Source: JBHIFE01 sp046760985
Lineage (GTDB): Bacteria > Chloroflexota > Dehalococcoidia > Dehalococcoidales > RBG-16-60-22
Length of the DNA stretch: 31,693 bases
Assembly (NCBI GenBank): GCA_046760985.1
Contig: JBHIFE010000003.1
Coordinates: 1-31,693, forward strand
Direction of reading: 5' to 3'
In this document: piece after piece, positions 22,446 through 31,561 of the stretch
Position numbering within the stretch: the first letter of the stretch is position 1
Layout of the letters: each line of letters opens with the position of its first letter
The notes under the pieces: model-generated
What the model saw: the letters and a program-made list of their open reading frames with translations, nothing else
Told to the model about the DNA's origin: nothing
Database searches by the model: none
Program-made: the position numbers and the translations under genes

Positions 22446-24896
22446 CTAGCTCCATTCGCCAGCTTCCGGCCAGACCCGGGCTAGCTCCTTAGCCAGAAGA
22501 TGATGCTCTGGCATTCCCAAACCAGGGTCTATTTGAAAGAGTTTCGTCGCCTCACTTCGGGCTAGCTCCAGTAGCGTCATATCAGAGAGCTTAGCCATAC
22601 GCAGGTCAGGTAACCCACTCTGCCTGGTGCCGAAGAATTCTCCCGGACCTCGCAGTCTTAAGTCTTCTTCAGCCAAGACAAAGCCATCTTGAACTTTTTC
22701 TATTATGTCAAGTCTCTCCCTGGCTACCTCGGAAGGATTCTCAGCTAGTAACATGCAATAGCTCTGCTCCTGTCCTCGCCCAACACGACCGCGAAACTGA
22801 TGCAACTGTGATAGACCAAAACGGTCGGCACTTTCCACCAGCATTACCGTAGCATTAGGTACATCTATGCCGACTTCCACTACTGGCGTGGAAACCAGAA
22901 TGTCCAGCTCGCCAGAGCGGAAGCGGTGCATTACCTCGTCTTTCTCAGCCGCCGATAGGCGCCCGTGAAGTAAGCCCAACTTTAACTCAGGGAAGACCTC
23001 CTGAGATAGGCGCTGGTATTCTGCCACCGCTGCTTGAGCCACGATAGCTTCTGACTCCTCAATAAGAGGACAGATGATAAAGGCTTGACGACCACTAGCC
23101 ACCTGACGGCGCAAAAAAGCGTAGGCACTGTCCCGTTGCCACGGTTTAAGCCACTTTGTCTTCACTACCTGCCTCCCCGGCGGAAGCTGGTCTACAACCG
23201 ACAAGTCAAGGTCACCATATAAGGTCAGGGCTAGGGTTCGGGGAATAGGTGTCGCCGTCATTACCAGCATATGAGGTCTAAACGCCTTCTGCCGCAGGGC
23301 TGAACGCTGGGTAACTCCAAATCGATGCTGCTCATCCACCACCGCCAACCCCATTCGGCAGAACTCCACCCCCTTCTGAATAAGGGCATGAGTGCCGATA
23401 ACAATATCTATATTTCCCTCCAGAATATGCTGCTGGAGTTCCTGTTTCCTAACTTGATTTATATCCCCGATAAGTAGCGCCACGGTAAGGGGATGGGATA
23501 AAAGCCCGGGATAACTCCGAAGATAGGGCTCTTTCTCCTCCTGATGTCCGGCTCGAGACAAAAGCTCACAAATAGTGGCAAAATGCTGCTCCGCCAGAAT
23601 CTCGGTCGGTGCCATAAATGCTCCCTGATAGCCATTAGCCACCGCCATAAGTAAAGCAGCAGTGGCTACCACTGTCTTGCCACTGCCCACCTCGCCCTGC
23701 AACAAGCGACCCATCGGCTGCGGTTTCTGCAAATCAGCTAATATCTCCTTGAGTACTCTCTTTTGAGCAGCGGTTAGCTCAAAGGGTAAAGACTCCAGAA
23801 AAGCTTCTAGTAGTGACCTATTGACATTAAACGCACTGGCTGGCTGGCTCTCCTGCCAGTCATGCTTCCGGCTCATCACACCCAATTGGAGAAGAAAGAG
23901 CTCATCAAAAGCCAAGCGAACCCTTGCCCCATCTTTAGTCACTTCACTCTCGGGATAATGCGCTTGGCTTATTGCCTCAGGTAGCTCCAGGAGATTACAT
24001 CGCTTTCTCAATTCCGGCGGTAGAAAGTCTTCTACCTGCCATGCCCACTGATCTATAACCTCTTTCATCAGTTTTCTTACCTGGCGAGGGCGCAAGCCCT
24101 GAGTCAACGGATAGACCGGAACCAAGCGCCCGGTATGAATTAAATCTTTATCCTCAACAAACTCCCACTCCGGGGACTCAAACACGTGCCGCCCCTTAAA
24201 CAGGCTTACCCGACCGCTGAGAACCACCCGAGCGTTAGTCGGCAGCCTTTTGGCTAGATAGGGCTGATTAAACCACACTACTCTGACATTACCGGTCTCG
24301 TCACCCACAGTAGCCTCAGTGCCCTGCCTGCCGCCCAGCATAGTCACTCGAGCTTCCCACACATTAGCCACTATCGTCTGCTCTTCCCCCTCGCTAAGCT
24401 GTGAGATAAACTTTGTCTGACTATAGTCAAGATGACGATGGGGAAAGAAATAGAGCAAATCGCGAACTGTCTTCACCCCTAATCTACCAAATTTAGCCGC
24501 CAGGCTTGAGCTAACACCCTTAATAATAGTAATTGGCGAATCAATACTATACCCTCTTACCCGAGGTGGTCGGCTAACCACCGGAGTCTTAGCCCTGACC
24601 AAAGGTACCGTGCTGCTTTCTGGCAATTTAGCTTCGCCCTTCTCCCCGGGCTCTGCTTCAGCTAATAAGTCAAGCACGTCATCTACCCATTCTTTGCGCT
24701 GCGGCTTAGTCAAAGAGGCATAACTAGAGTTAACCAGATGATGGAAACGACTTAAAAGACGGGGGTTAGTTATTGACCCTGTAGCCTGACCAGTCCAGTT
24801 GCGAAGGAATCTATCTAAACCACCAATTACTGCTGAATCTACATAACCCTTTTTCTGTTCAAGCTCAAGGATCTTCCGCAGAGGCTCAACATTCAT
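22446..24896 (-). CDS. recG: ATP-dependent DNA helicase RecG
   Basis: An 816-residue RecG. After the wedge/OB domain (from about residue 115), the helicase core has Walker A GEVGSGKT (401-408), the DEQH box, the MTATPIPRTLALTLYGDLD segment and the RGRVGRG motif; it ends with the usual C-terminal region. It reverses stalled forks and processes Holliday junctions. Typical length is about 680-700 residues; here an N-terminal extra domain of roughly 110 residues precedes the wedge, as in Thermotoga-type RecG. Start at ATG 24896, with AAGG at a proper distance; a TTG at 24902 adds two residues but lies too near that site. It follows the fakB gene after 59 bases. Confidence 0.96.
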   Translation of the reverse strand: MNVEPLRKILELEQKKGYVDSAVIGGLDRFLRNWTGQATGSITNPRLLSRFHHLVNSSYASLTKPQRKEWVDDVLDLLAEAEPGEKGEAKLPESSTVPLVRAKTPVVSRPPRVRGYSIDSPITIIKGVSSSLAAKFGRLGVKTVRDLLYFFPHRHLDYSQTKFISQLSEGEEQTIVANVWEARVTMLGGRQGTEATVGDETGNVRVVWFNQPYLAKRLPTNARVVLSGRVSLFKGRHVFESPEWEFVEDKDLIHTGRLVPVYPLTQGLRPRQVRKLMKEVIDQWAWQVEDFLPPELRKRCNLLELPEAISQAHYPESEVTKDGARVRLAFDELFLLQLGVMSRKHDWQESQPASAFNVNRSLLEAFLESLPFELTAAQKRVLKEILADLQKPQPMGRLLQGEVGSGKTVVATAALLMAVANGYQGAFMAPTEILAEQHFATICELLSRAGHQEEKEPYLRSYPGLLSHPLTVALLIGDINQVRKQELQQHILEGNIDIVIGTHALIQKGVEFCRMGLAVVDEQHRFGVTQRSALRQKAFRPHMLVMTATPIPRTLALTLYGDLDLSVVDQLPPGRQVVKTKWLKPWQRDSAYAFLRRQVASGRQAFIICPLIEESEAIVAQAAVAEYQRLSQEVFPELKLGLLHGRLSAAEKDEVMHRFRSGELDILVSTPVVEVGIDVPNATVMLVESADRFGLSQLHQFRGRVGRGQEQSYCMLLAENPSEVARERLDIIEKVQDGFVLAEEDLRLRGPGEFFGTRQSGLPDLRMAKLSDMTLLELARSEATKLFQIDPGLGMPEHHLLAKELARVWPEAGEWS

Positions 24897-24955
24897 TGAC
24901 AAGACCTTGCTTACGCTCGCTCAGCCAATGGCTAGAAGAACTCTTATACCCTCAA

Positions 24956-25801
24956 CTAATCGCTCGCCGCCTCCAGAACAGTTACCGCGAGGGCATCAGG
25001 ACCGGCATATGTTCCCACCACCGGGCTGATGGTTGCCTTATAGATACGCTCTTTGGGGAAAACCGAGCTGAGGCGCTCAACCAGTTTATCGGCATCATCA
25101 GGTGTAGTTGCATGCTCCACAGCTAGTTCCTCAATGCGAGAGAAGCCAGCGGCGAAATTGTATAAATAATCCATACCGGCGGCTCGAGACCGCAACTTGG
25201 TTACCGGCGACATCTCGCCATCCTTTACCGTAAGTATTGGCTTTATTGATAACATTGCACCCAGCAACCCCTGTGCCTTGCCAATACGCCCTCCCTTAGC
25301 CAGATATTTAAGGGTGTCAAAATATGCCATAAGATGCGACCGGGGCATAGCTTTATGCACCAAATCAACCAACTCATCCAAGCTTGCCCCAGCCTGAGCC
25401 GCTTTGACCGCACTGATAACTATCAGCCCCAGACCCATTGCCACCGTCAGTGAGTCAATTATTTCAATTCGGCATTTCCCCTCCATCATATTCTTGGCTT
25501 GCAATGCCGACTGATAGGTGCCGCTGAGCTTACTTGATAGGGTAACCACCAGAATTTCATCAGTTTCCTTGGCTAGCTTGTTGTAGACATTGATAAAATC
25601 ACCGGGTGGGGGCTGTGTGGTAGTAGGCCAGATAGTACCATGAGTTAACCTATGGTAGAATTCATCCGTGGTCATAGTAACCCGGTCAAGAAAGGATTCA
25701 TGACCAAAAAGTACGGTTAACGGCACCACGGTAATCCCCAGTTCCTGAGCTAAATCAGGGCTAATATCAGATAGGCTATCGGTAACAATCTTAACTGCCA
25801 T
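24956..25801 (-). CDS. DegV-family fatty-acid-binding protein (FakB)
   Basis: A 281-residue DegV protein. TDS (7-9) at the start, TTQP (61-64; usual TSQP) and LSSKLSGTYQSA (88-99) are the conserved groups that hold the fatty-acid carboxylate. In Staphylococcus FakB presents the fatty acid to the kinase FakA, giving acyl-phosphate. Here fakA lies directly upstream on the same strand with a gap of 22 bases, so the two are a complete fatty-acid kinase. The start ATG is preceded by GGAGG. The bound acyl chain cannot be predicted. RecG follows. Confidence 0.88.
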   Translation of the reverse strand: MAVKIVTDSLSDISPDLAQELGITVVPLTVLFGHESFLDRVTMTTDEFYHRLTHGTIWPTTTQPPPGDFINVYNKLAKETDEILVVTLSSKLSGTYQSALQAKNMMEGKCRIEIIDSLTVAMGLGLIVISAVKAAQAGASLDELVDLVHKAMPRSHLMAYFDTLKYLAKGGRIGKAQGLLGAMLSIKPILTVKDGEMSPVTKLRSRAAGMDYLYNFAAGFSRIEELAVEHATTPDDADKLVERLSSVFPKERIYKATISPVVGTYAGPDALAVTVLEAASD

Positions 25802-25823
25802 TCTTTAGCCTCCCGCTGTGTCA

Positions 25824-27455
25824 TTATTCTACCGAAACAATGTAATCATAGTGGGGTTGACCCCCCCGGACTACCTCAATCTGCAGTTGCGGCTGTTGCT
25901 CCCGGATACTCTTACCAATCTGTTCCGCCTCAGCCTGCTTAGTATCCATCCCGTAGTAGATAGTAATTACCTCAGCTTTGTCCAAATCCAGCTTGGCTAA
26001 CACTTGCTGAAAAACATCGGTGTTATTCTTACCCGCTGCAATAAGGTCACCATCTAGAAGACCGATTGGCTGCTTCTTCTTAATCTTTAATCCGCCCAAC
26101 TGGGTGGAGCGCGTAGCTTGAGTAATTTCAATAGTTCTTACCCCAGTTATTGCCTTTTTCATAATCTGGGTATTTGTTTTCAAGTTCGCCTCATAGTCAA
26201 AGGCTAGAAGTGCCGCTACCCCTTGTGGAATTGTCTCGGTAGGCACTACTTCAATAGTTTTCTCAGTCAAAGACCGCGCCTGATTGGCAGTAGCTACTAT
26301 ATTCTTATTATTCGGCAGAATAATAACCTTGTCTGAAGGTACTGACTCTACCGCCTGGAGCAAATCCTTGGTGCTGGGATTCATGGTCTGTCCCCCGGGA
26401 ACGATAGCCGATGCCCCCAGACTGGTAAAGACCTCAGTAAGTCCATCCCCGGAGACCACAGCGACAATAGCTGTGTCAACTGCCGGCATCCTCTCTTTCT
26501 GCATCTCCAAAAAGTCCAGGTGCTGCTCGTCCATATTCCGAATTGATACCTGATGCATAGTGCCCAATTCAGTAGCATACTGAATGACTTCACCAGGGTC
26601 TAAGGTATGAATATGAATCCTGACCGCAGATTCATCACCAACAACAATTAAAGATTGCCCCTTTTTCTCCAATCGCTTCCTAATCTTATCCGGGTCAAGC
26701 TTCTCTCCCTTGAGCAGAAATTCAGTACAATATCCGTAGGGCACCTCTTCGGCAGCTACCATTTGGGGCATTTTAGTGGCATGTATGTCACTGACAATTA
26801 TCTGGGGTTTGCGGAACCGCATCTGCTCCATCTCGCCTCTAAGGTAACGGAGAGCACCATCCAGAATTGTATATAGACCCTGTCCACCGGCATCCACCAC
26901 CCCAGCCTCCCGCAACACTTGGAGAAGATAGGGAGTTCTAGCCACTGATTCGCTAGCAGTATTCACTGCTACCTCCATAACCGGAATCAAATCACCGCCA
27001 TCACCAGAAACATGCTCCCGGACTGCTGCGGCAACATCCTTAATTACGGTCAGAATAGTTCCTTCCGCAGGGTTACTTATCCCTTTATAAGCCATCGTTG
27101 CTGAGTATTGCAGGGCGTTGGCTAAATCAACAGCCGTAAATGACTCCTTTTCTGCCAAACCCTGTGCCAAGCCCCGCAGAATCTGTGACAGAATTACGCC
27201 GCTATTGCCCCGGGCACCCATCAGCGCCCCTTTAGCCATAGCTTGAGCCACTGCCGAGGCGCTACGGTCAGGAGCCCGATAGGCTTCCTCCAGAGTAGAA
27301 CGCATGGTAAGCAACATATTAGTCCCGCAGTCACCATCAGGCACCGGGAAAACATTCAGAGCATCAATCTCCGAAGAACTCTTCTCCAGCCAGCTAGCCG
27401 CCGCAGCAAACATTTCCCTTAACTCTTGGCCACTGATAGAACGGACTTGTTTCAT
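25824..27455 (-). CDS. Fatty-acid kinase FakA (YloV/DAK-like)
   Basis: A 543-residue protein. The N-terminal DhaL-like kinase domain has NVFPVPDGDCGTNM (34-47), with the aspartates that hold Mg-ATP, and GARGNSGVILSQI (about 80-92). A middle region and a C-terminal DegV/YloV-type domain (DUF1949-like) follow, with AGKNN near residue 477. It phosphorylates fatty acids bound by FakB, feeding PlsX/PlsY and phospholipid synthesis from outside fatty acids. A promoter (27506-27534) overlaps the ribosome site of the divergent rpmB. The cysteine in DGDCG replaces the usual threonine. Family length is about 550. Confidence 0.9.
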   Translation of the reverse strand: MKQVRSISGQELREMFAAAASWLEKSSSEIDALNVFPVPDGDCGTNMLLTMRSTLEEAYRAPDRSASAVAQAMAKGALMGARGNSGVILSQILRGLAQGLAEKESFTAVDLANALQYSATMAYKGISNPAEGTILTVIKDVAAAVREHVSGDGGDLIPVMEVAVNTASESVARTPYLLQVLREAGVVDAGGQGLYTILDGALRYLRGEMEQMRFRKPQIIVSDIHATKMPQMVAAEEVPYGYCTEFLLKGEKLDPDKIRKRLEKKGQSLIVVGDESAVRIHIHTLDPGEVIQYATELGTMHQVSIRNMDEQHLDFLEMQKERMPAVDTAIVAVVSGDGLTEVFTSLGASAIVPGGQTMNPSTKDLLQAVESVPSDKVIILPNNKNIVATANQARSLTEKTIEVVPTETIPQGVAALLAFDYEANLKTNTQIMKKAITGVRTIEITQATRSTQLGGLKIKKKQPIGLLDGDLIAAGKNNTDVFQQVLAKLDLDKAEVITIYYGMDTKQAEAEQIGKSIREQQPQLQIEVVRGGQPHYDYIVSVE

Positions 27456-27505
27456 TTCCCACCATCCTTGCCAAGCTCTGTTTGCCTGTGTTAGTATTAA
27501 CTGGT

Positions 27506-27534
27506 ATCTTACAATAAGTCGACTTAATAGTCAA
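27506..27534 (-). promoter_or_regulatory. Promoter of the fakA-fakB-recG row
   Basis: Minus strand: TTGACT (27529-27534), 17-base spacer, TAAGAT (27506-27511), leader about 45 bases. Its -35 box overlaps the AAAGGAG of rpmB, so the two divergent genes share control DNA. Confidence 0.6.
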
Positions 27535-27548
27535 AGGAGAAAATATTA

Positions 27549-27737
27549 TTGAAGTGTGATTTATGTGGAAAATCACCTCAATTCGGTCATAACGTTAGCC
27601 ACTCCAAGCGCCACACCAAGCGTAGCTGGGTGCCTAATATTCACCCGACTACGGTCATCATAAATGGTCAGCCAAAACGGCTCAACCTGTGTACCAGGTG
27701 TTTACGAACCCAGCACAAAGTGGCTAAAACTGTATAA
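27549..27737 (+). CDS. rpmB: 50S ribosomal protein L28
   Basis: A 62-residue L28, normal length. CDLCGKSPQFGHNVSHSKR (3-21) is the hallmark. C3-x2-C6 and C48-x2-C51 form the zinc-binding pair, making this the zinc-containing (C+) form. The start is TTG at 27549, nine bases after AAAGGAG (27533-27539). No ATG is available in frame near the family N-terminus. It is divergent from fakA, an arrangement kept in several bacteria, and it ends seven bases before the argH stop on the other strand. Confidence 0.95.
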   Translation: MKCDLCGKSPQFGHNVSHSKRHTKRSWVPNIHPTTVIINGQPKRLNLCTRCLRTQHKVAKTV

Positions 27738-27744
27738 CCCCTCT

Positions 27745-29121
27745 TTATCCCTCTTGTTCAATTACTTTTTTGGCAGCAGCTAAGGCTTGCGCTACCTGTT
27801 TTGGCGCCGTACCGCCAGTGACATCCCTAGCCGCAATGGCTGATTCCACGCTGATTGAATAAACATCCTCTCTAAATAAAGGAGAGAATTTCTTATACTC
27901 AGTAAGGCTGAGTTGACTAAATGATTTGCCCTTTTCTGCAGCATAACTTACCAACCTAGCCACTATATTATGCGCAGTGCGGAAGGCTTCCCCCTTCTTG
28001 ACCAGATAGTCAGCTAAATCAGTGGCAAGAATATAACCTTGTTTAACCGCCTGCTCCATACTTTCCGCTTTAACCCGCAGGGTTGCCATCATGCCGGTCA
28101 ATACCTCTAGGGTTGATAGCAGCGTATCAACAGTATCAAACAAACCCTCTTTGTCCTCCTGCATATCTCTATTATAGGTAAGGGGTAAGGCTTTCATCGT
28201 GGTTAGCAAAGCCACAAGCCTGCCATAAACGCGCCCGGTCTTGCCCCGAGCCAGCTCGGCAACGTCAGGGTTCTTCTTCTGCGGCATAATGCTGCTACCA
28301 GTGGCATAAGCCTCATCAAGCTCGAAAAAATTGAACTCGGCTGAAGACCACAGCACAATTTCCTCAGCCAGGCGAGAGAGGTGCATCATGCAGAAACTAG
28401 CCGCCGCTTCATACTCCAGGACAAAATCTCTATCGGAAACAGCATCCATGCTGTTCTGGCTTACCCGGCTAAAGCCGAGTTCCTGAGCCAGGAAATCCCG
28501 GTCAATATTATAGGTTACACCAGCCAAAGCACCGCTACCTAACGGCATAACATCGGTACGCTTTAGGCAATCATTAAACCGCTCAATATCCCGCTGGAAC
28601 ATCTCAAAATAGGCAAGAAGATGATGAGCCAATAACACTGGCTGTGCCAACTGCAAATGAGTATACCCCGGTATAACCACCTCTTTATTGGCTTCAGCCA
28701 GACCAATTAGAGCCCGCTCTAGTTCTCTCAGCTTAGCCAGCGTCTCAGAAATTGCCCCCTTAGTAAAGAGACGCAAATCCAGAGCCACCTGGTCATTTCG
28801 GGAACGAGCAGTGTGGAGCTTACCCCCCGCCTCACCCACCTTCTCAATCAGTCGCGCTTCAATAGCCATATGGATGTCTTCCAGCTCGGGCTTAAAATCA
28901 AATTTACCCCGCTCTATTTCCTCTCTAATGGACACCAGCCCGTCAGTAATAATCTCAGCCTCTCTCTTTGAAATTATACCCTGCTTGGCTAGCATCTTAG
29001 CCTGGGCAATGCTACCAGCAATGTCGTAGCGATATAAACGCCCGTCAAAGGGGAGAGAGGCAGTATATTCAGTAACCAGTTTATCCGCCGCCTTATGAAA
29101 ACGACCCCGAATATGACTCAT
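27745..29121 (-). CDS. argH: Argininosuccinate lyase
   Basis: A 458-residue member of the fumarase/ASL superfamily, splitting argininosuccinate into arginine and fumarate. HTARSRNDQ (about 103-111), TSSxMPQKKNPD-type signature with GSSIMPQKKNPD (about 278-289) and the YTHLQ-AQP region (about 157-164) place it firmly. Standard length. It begins one base after the argG stop (ATG at 29121), so argG-argH form a coupled pair, the last two steps of arginine synthesis. The end is nearly back-to-back with rpmB. Confidence 0.96.
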   Translation of the reverse strand: MSHIRGRFHKAADKLVTEYTASLPFDGRLYRYDIAGSIAQAKMLAKQGIISKREAEIITDGLVSIREEIERGKFDFKPELEDIHMAIEARLIEKVGEAGGKLHTARSRNDQVALDLRLFTKGAISETLAKLRELERALIGLAEANKEVVIPGYTHLQLAQPVLLAHHLLAYFEMFQRDIERFNDCLKRTDVMPLGSGALAGVTYNIDRDFLAQELGFSRVSQNSMDAVSDRDFVLEYEAAASFCMMHLSRLAEEIVLWSSAEFNFFELDEAYATGSSIMPQKKNPDVAELARGKTGRVYGRLVALLTTMKALPLTYNRDMQEDKEGLFDTVDTLLSTLEVLTGMMATLRVKAESMEQAVKQGYILATDLADYLVKKGEAFRTAHNIVARLVSYAAEKGKSFSQLSLTEYKKFSPLFREDVYSISVESAIAARDVTGGTAPKQVAQALAAAKKVIEQEG

Positions 29122-29122
29122 T

Positions 29123-30370
29123 CTAGTCTTTCCTTGTTCTCTTTGCTGTCCTTTTACTTAACCGGCTCTCACCTTGAGTTTCTGGCTGCACCTGAGCTTG
29201 AGTTTTAACCGGCAGCCCCCAGATGTGAATAAAACCAGCTGAGGCACTCTGGTCAAAGACATCACCCTTGTCGTAAGTAGCCAGACTATAGCTATACAGG
29301 GAAAAGGGGGATTTCCGCCCGACCACACTGGAACTCCCCTTATACAGTTTAAGTCTCACTGTTCCGGTAACAAAACGCTGTGAAAACTGGACATAGGTAG
29401 CCAAATCTTGATGCAATGAAGAGAACCATAGACCATTATAGACCAGGTCAGCATATTCCACAGCTACCTTTTGCTTAAAACGCAGTTGCTCTTTAGACAA
29501 GGTCATCGCCTGCAAAGCCTGGTGTGCCTGAAGTAATATGGTAGCCGCCGGTGCTTCATAGACCTCCCTTGACTTTATCCCCACCAGCCTATTCTCTAAA
29601 TGGTCAATCCTGCCTACCCCGTGCCCACCAGCCAGCTCATTCAGCCGCCGGATTAAACTGACACCATCCATCGCTTGCCCATCAATAGTAACTGGAGTGC
29701 CCTGCTCAAAGCTGACCTCAACATAGCCCGGTGCATCGGGCGCCTCACTGGGTGGCTTTGTCCAGGCAAACGCTTCTTCGGGGGGCTCAACCCACGGATC
29801 CTCCAGAACGCCGCACTCAATGCTTCTCCCCCACAGGTTTTCATCAATGGAATACGGGCTGGAAACAGTAACCGGCACCGGAATGCTGTGGCGCTCAGCA
29901 TAGTTGATGGTCTCTTCTCGACTCATGCCCCATTCCCGAGCCGGGGCAATAACAGTAAGTTCAGGAGCTAGGGCATGAACACTCACCTCAATTCTTACCT
30001 GGTCGTTACCCTTACCGGTGCACCCGTGAGCTACCGCGGTAGCTCCCTCCGCCCAGGCTACATCCACCAGATGCTTGGCAATCAGCGGGCGGGATAACGC
30101 TGTCGCCAGTGGATATTGCCCTTCATAAAGCGCATCAGCTTTTAACGCCGGAAAGACGAAATGATTGACAAATAACTCCTTGGCATCCAAGACCAGTGCT
30201 TTTATGGCGCCAACTTTAAGCGCTTTCTGCTGAATAGCAAAAAAATCACGCTCATTGCCAACATCAAGAGTAACCGCAATGACATCCAAGTTATACTTCT
30301 CCCGCAGCCACCTGATGGCTACCGAAGTATCTAATCCGCCACTGTAAGCTAAAACCACTTTGCCCGGCAC
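29123..30370 (-). CDS. argG: Argininosuccinate synthase
   Basis: A 415-residue enzyme that joins citrulline and aspartate with ATP. AYSGGLDTS (8-16) is the PP-loop; CTGKGNDQVR (about 117-126) is the citrulline/aspartate site. It follows the usual bacterial type-I class, with a C-terminal extra stretch (about 393-415) rich in Gln, Arg and Lys that looks disordered. The start is GTG at 30370, six bases after AAGGGGG. It lies 17 bases after the exported hydrolase-like gene on the same strand, and is coupled to argH. Confidence 0.96.
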   Translation of the reverse strand: MPGKVVLAYSGGLDTSVAIRWLREKYNLDVIAVTLDVGNERDFFAIQQKALKVGAIKALVLDAKELFVNHFVFPALKADALYEGQYPLATALSRPLIAKHLVDVAWAEGATAVAHGCTGKGNDQVRIEVSVHALAPELTVIAPAREWGMSREETINYAERHSIPVPVTVSSPYSIDENLWGRSIECGVLEDPWVEPPEEAFAWTKPPSEAPDAPGYVEVSFEQGTPVTIDGQAMDGVSLIRRLNELAGGHGVGRIDHLENRLVGIKSREVYEAPAATILLQAHQALQAMTLSKEQLRFKQKVAVEYADLVYNGLWFSSLHQDLATYVQFSQRFVTGTVRLKLYKGSSSVVGRKSPFSLYSYSLATYDKGDVFDQSASAGFIHIWGLPVKTQAQVQPETQGESRLSKRTAKRTRKD

Positions 30371-30387
30371 TTTTAACCCCCTTAATA

Positions 30388-31302
30388 CTATTTAAGTCCG
30401 AAATTCTCCTCCAAAAAGTTGGTAATTTGAGAATAAACATGGGGATATTGCCACCGGTAGTCATGTCCTGGTGCCCTCAAGAATTTCAATATCCTGCCCG
30501 ATTCCTCTTCTGGCTGAGGCAACCCGAGTAAATCCTTTAGGCTCGCCCAAAGCATAGCAGGAATATCCCCACGACTGAAGGAATCGGGAGTTCTTCCATT
30601 ATTATCCAGCAGCAGCGTCCTATCCAGCATAATCGGCTTGTGCCAGAAAGGTGGACCTGTCCGAATACTGTAAACCTGAGGGTTATCCTGCAAAATATTC
30701 ATGGTACGGTCAGAAATAACTGTGCCATCACTTTCACCAGTTACAATAACCCTGAGGTCAGGAACATGTTCAGTGAGAAATTCCACTCTACAGGCTAGCT
30801 CCTTCGCCTTTGCTGGATAGGAGGTTATCATCTCCACCCCCTCATCAATAATCCCCCGCCAGTCTTCACTTGTTCGCTGATAGTCCAGCAATAGCGAGGT
30901 GTAACCCAGATTATCTAACTCGGCTTCTATGCCGGCAAAAATACTGTGCCAGCCCGGGGAAGTCTCCAGTAGATTCCACCCCCAGCCACCGGCGTTAAAG
31001 ATGACCACAAAATCTTTATCCTTAGCCTCCACATAAGTGGCTAATAATTGGTTGGCAAAATCCTCGTACTTCTCCTGGTAATCCCCGAATAGCTCCATAG
31101 CCACCCTGGTGGCATCCTCAACCACTGATTGCGGTACAGCAGAAAGGTCATAGGTAGATAAGGGAAGCCCTCCAGTACCAATCTCACTGGCTATCCCAAC
31201 CTCGGTATAGGATAGGGCTAGCAGCACAACACCAAGCAGTAGTACCGCGGTTAAGGCTACTAATACCCCCAGCCTACGGATATTGCTCGCCATTTTTATC
31301 AT
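30388..31302 (-). CDS. Exported or membrane-anchored alpha/beta-hydrolase-like protein
   Basis: A 304-residue protein I cannot assign to a named family. A basic start and hydrophobic segment (residues about 11-31) act as signal peptide or anchor. A nucleophile-elbow pattern G189-E-S191-D-G193 follows a predicted strand (RVIVTG), and H280 in APGHDY plus D228 or D233 could finish a catalytic triad; these fit the alpha/beta-hydrolase fold, with a FNAGGWGWN oxyanion-like strand-loop (102-110). ATG codons occur at 31302 and 31293; neither has a clear ribosome site. The gene shares a strand with argG-argH but its role is probably separate, perhaps an envelope esterase or lipase. Confidence 0.65.
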   Translation of the reverse strand: MIKMASNIRRLGVLVALTAVLLLGVVLLALSYTEVGIASEIGTGGLPLSTYDLSAVPQSVVEDATRVAMELFGDYQEKYEDFANQLLATYVEAKDKDFVVIFNAGGWGWNLLETSPGWHSIFAGIEAELDNLGYTSLLLDYQRTSEDWRGIIDEGVEMITSYPAKAKELACRVEFLTEHVPDLRVIVTGESDGTVISDRTMNILQDNPQVYSIRTGPPFWHKPIMLDRTLLLDNNGRTPDSFSRGDIPAMLWASLKDLLGLPQPEEESGRILKFLRAPGHDYRWQYPHVYSQITNFLEENFGLK

Positions 31303-31347
31303 TATCTCATAAATTGACCCTTTTGGGAATACTATTTGGTAACCTCA

Positions 31348-31433
31348 CCCCCTTAATCCCCCTCTCCTTGATAAGGAGAGGGGGAAGAATCTGAAAAGAG
31401 GGGCTTCGCCCCTCTTAAACACCCTAAAAGGGT
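31348..31433 (+). repeat. Dispersed hairpin repeat, copy B
   Basis: Starts with CCCCCTTAAT, then a perfect 12-bp hairpin (31358-31384, loop GAT), then a 9-bp one (31396-31416, loop TTC), then a short ACCCT-AAA-AGGGT (31421-31433). The first two hairpins and the C-rich lead match copy A at 16625-16695 in order, loop and spacing. Confidence 0.75.
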
Positions 31434-31450
31434 ATATTCTAGCCCACCCC

Positions 31451-31513
31451 CAAATCCAACCCCCGCTACCAATTGGATTTGAACGAAGCACGGCAAAAAA
31501 GGCTGTCCTTTTT
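31451..31513. other. Two more hairpins in the right intergenic region
   Basis: CAAATCCAA (31451-31459) pairs with TTGGATTTG (31473-31481), and AAAAAGG (31496-31502) pairs with CCTTTTT (31507-31513), the second a weak terminator-like form in either direction. The gap 31303-31525 otherwise has no recognisable gene. Confidence 0.5.
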
Positions 31514-31525
31514 GATTAATAAGGG

Positions 31526-31555
31526 ATGACATTAGCCTGATATCCGTTATATAAT
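31526..31555 (+). promoter_or_regulatory. Promoter before the HicA-like frame
   Basis: ATGACA (31526-31531), 18-base spacer, perfect TATAAT (31550-31555). Transcription would start about 31562, exactly where the HicA-like coding similarity begins, leaving no leader. Confidence 0.6.
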
Positions 31556-31561
31556 GAATTT

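Noticed and set aside
31348..31513. CRISPR-like array in the hairpin-rich gap
   Set aside because: The elements are different inverted repeats, not equal-length direct repeats with unique spacers.
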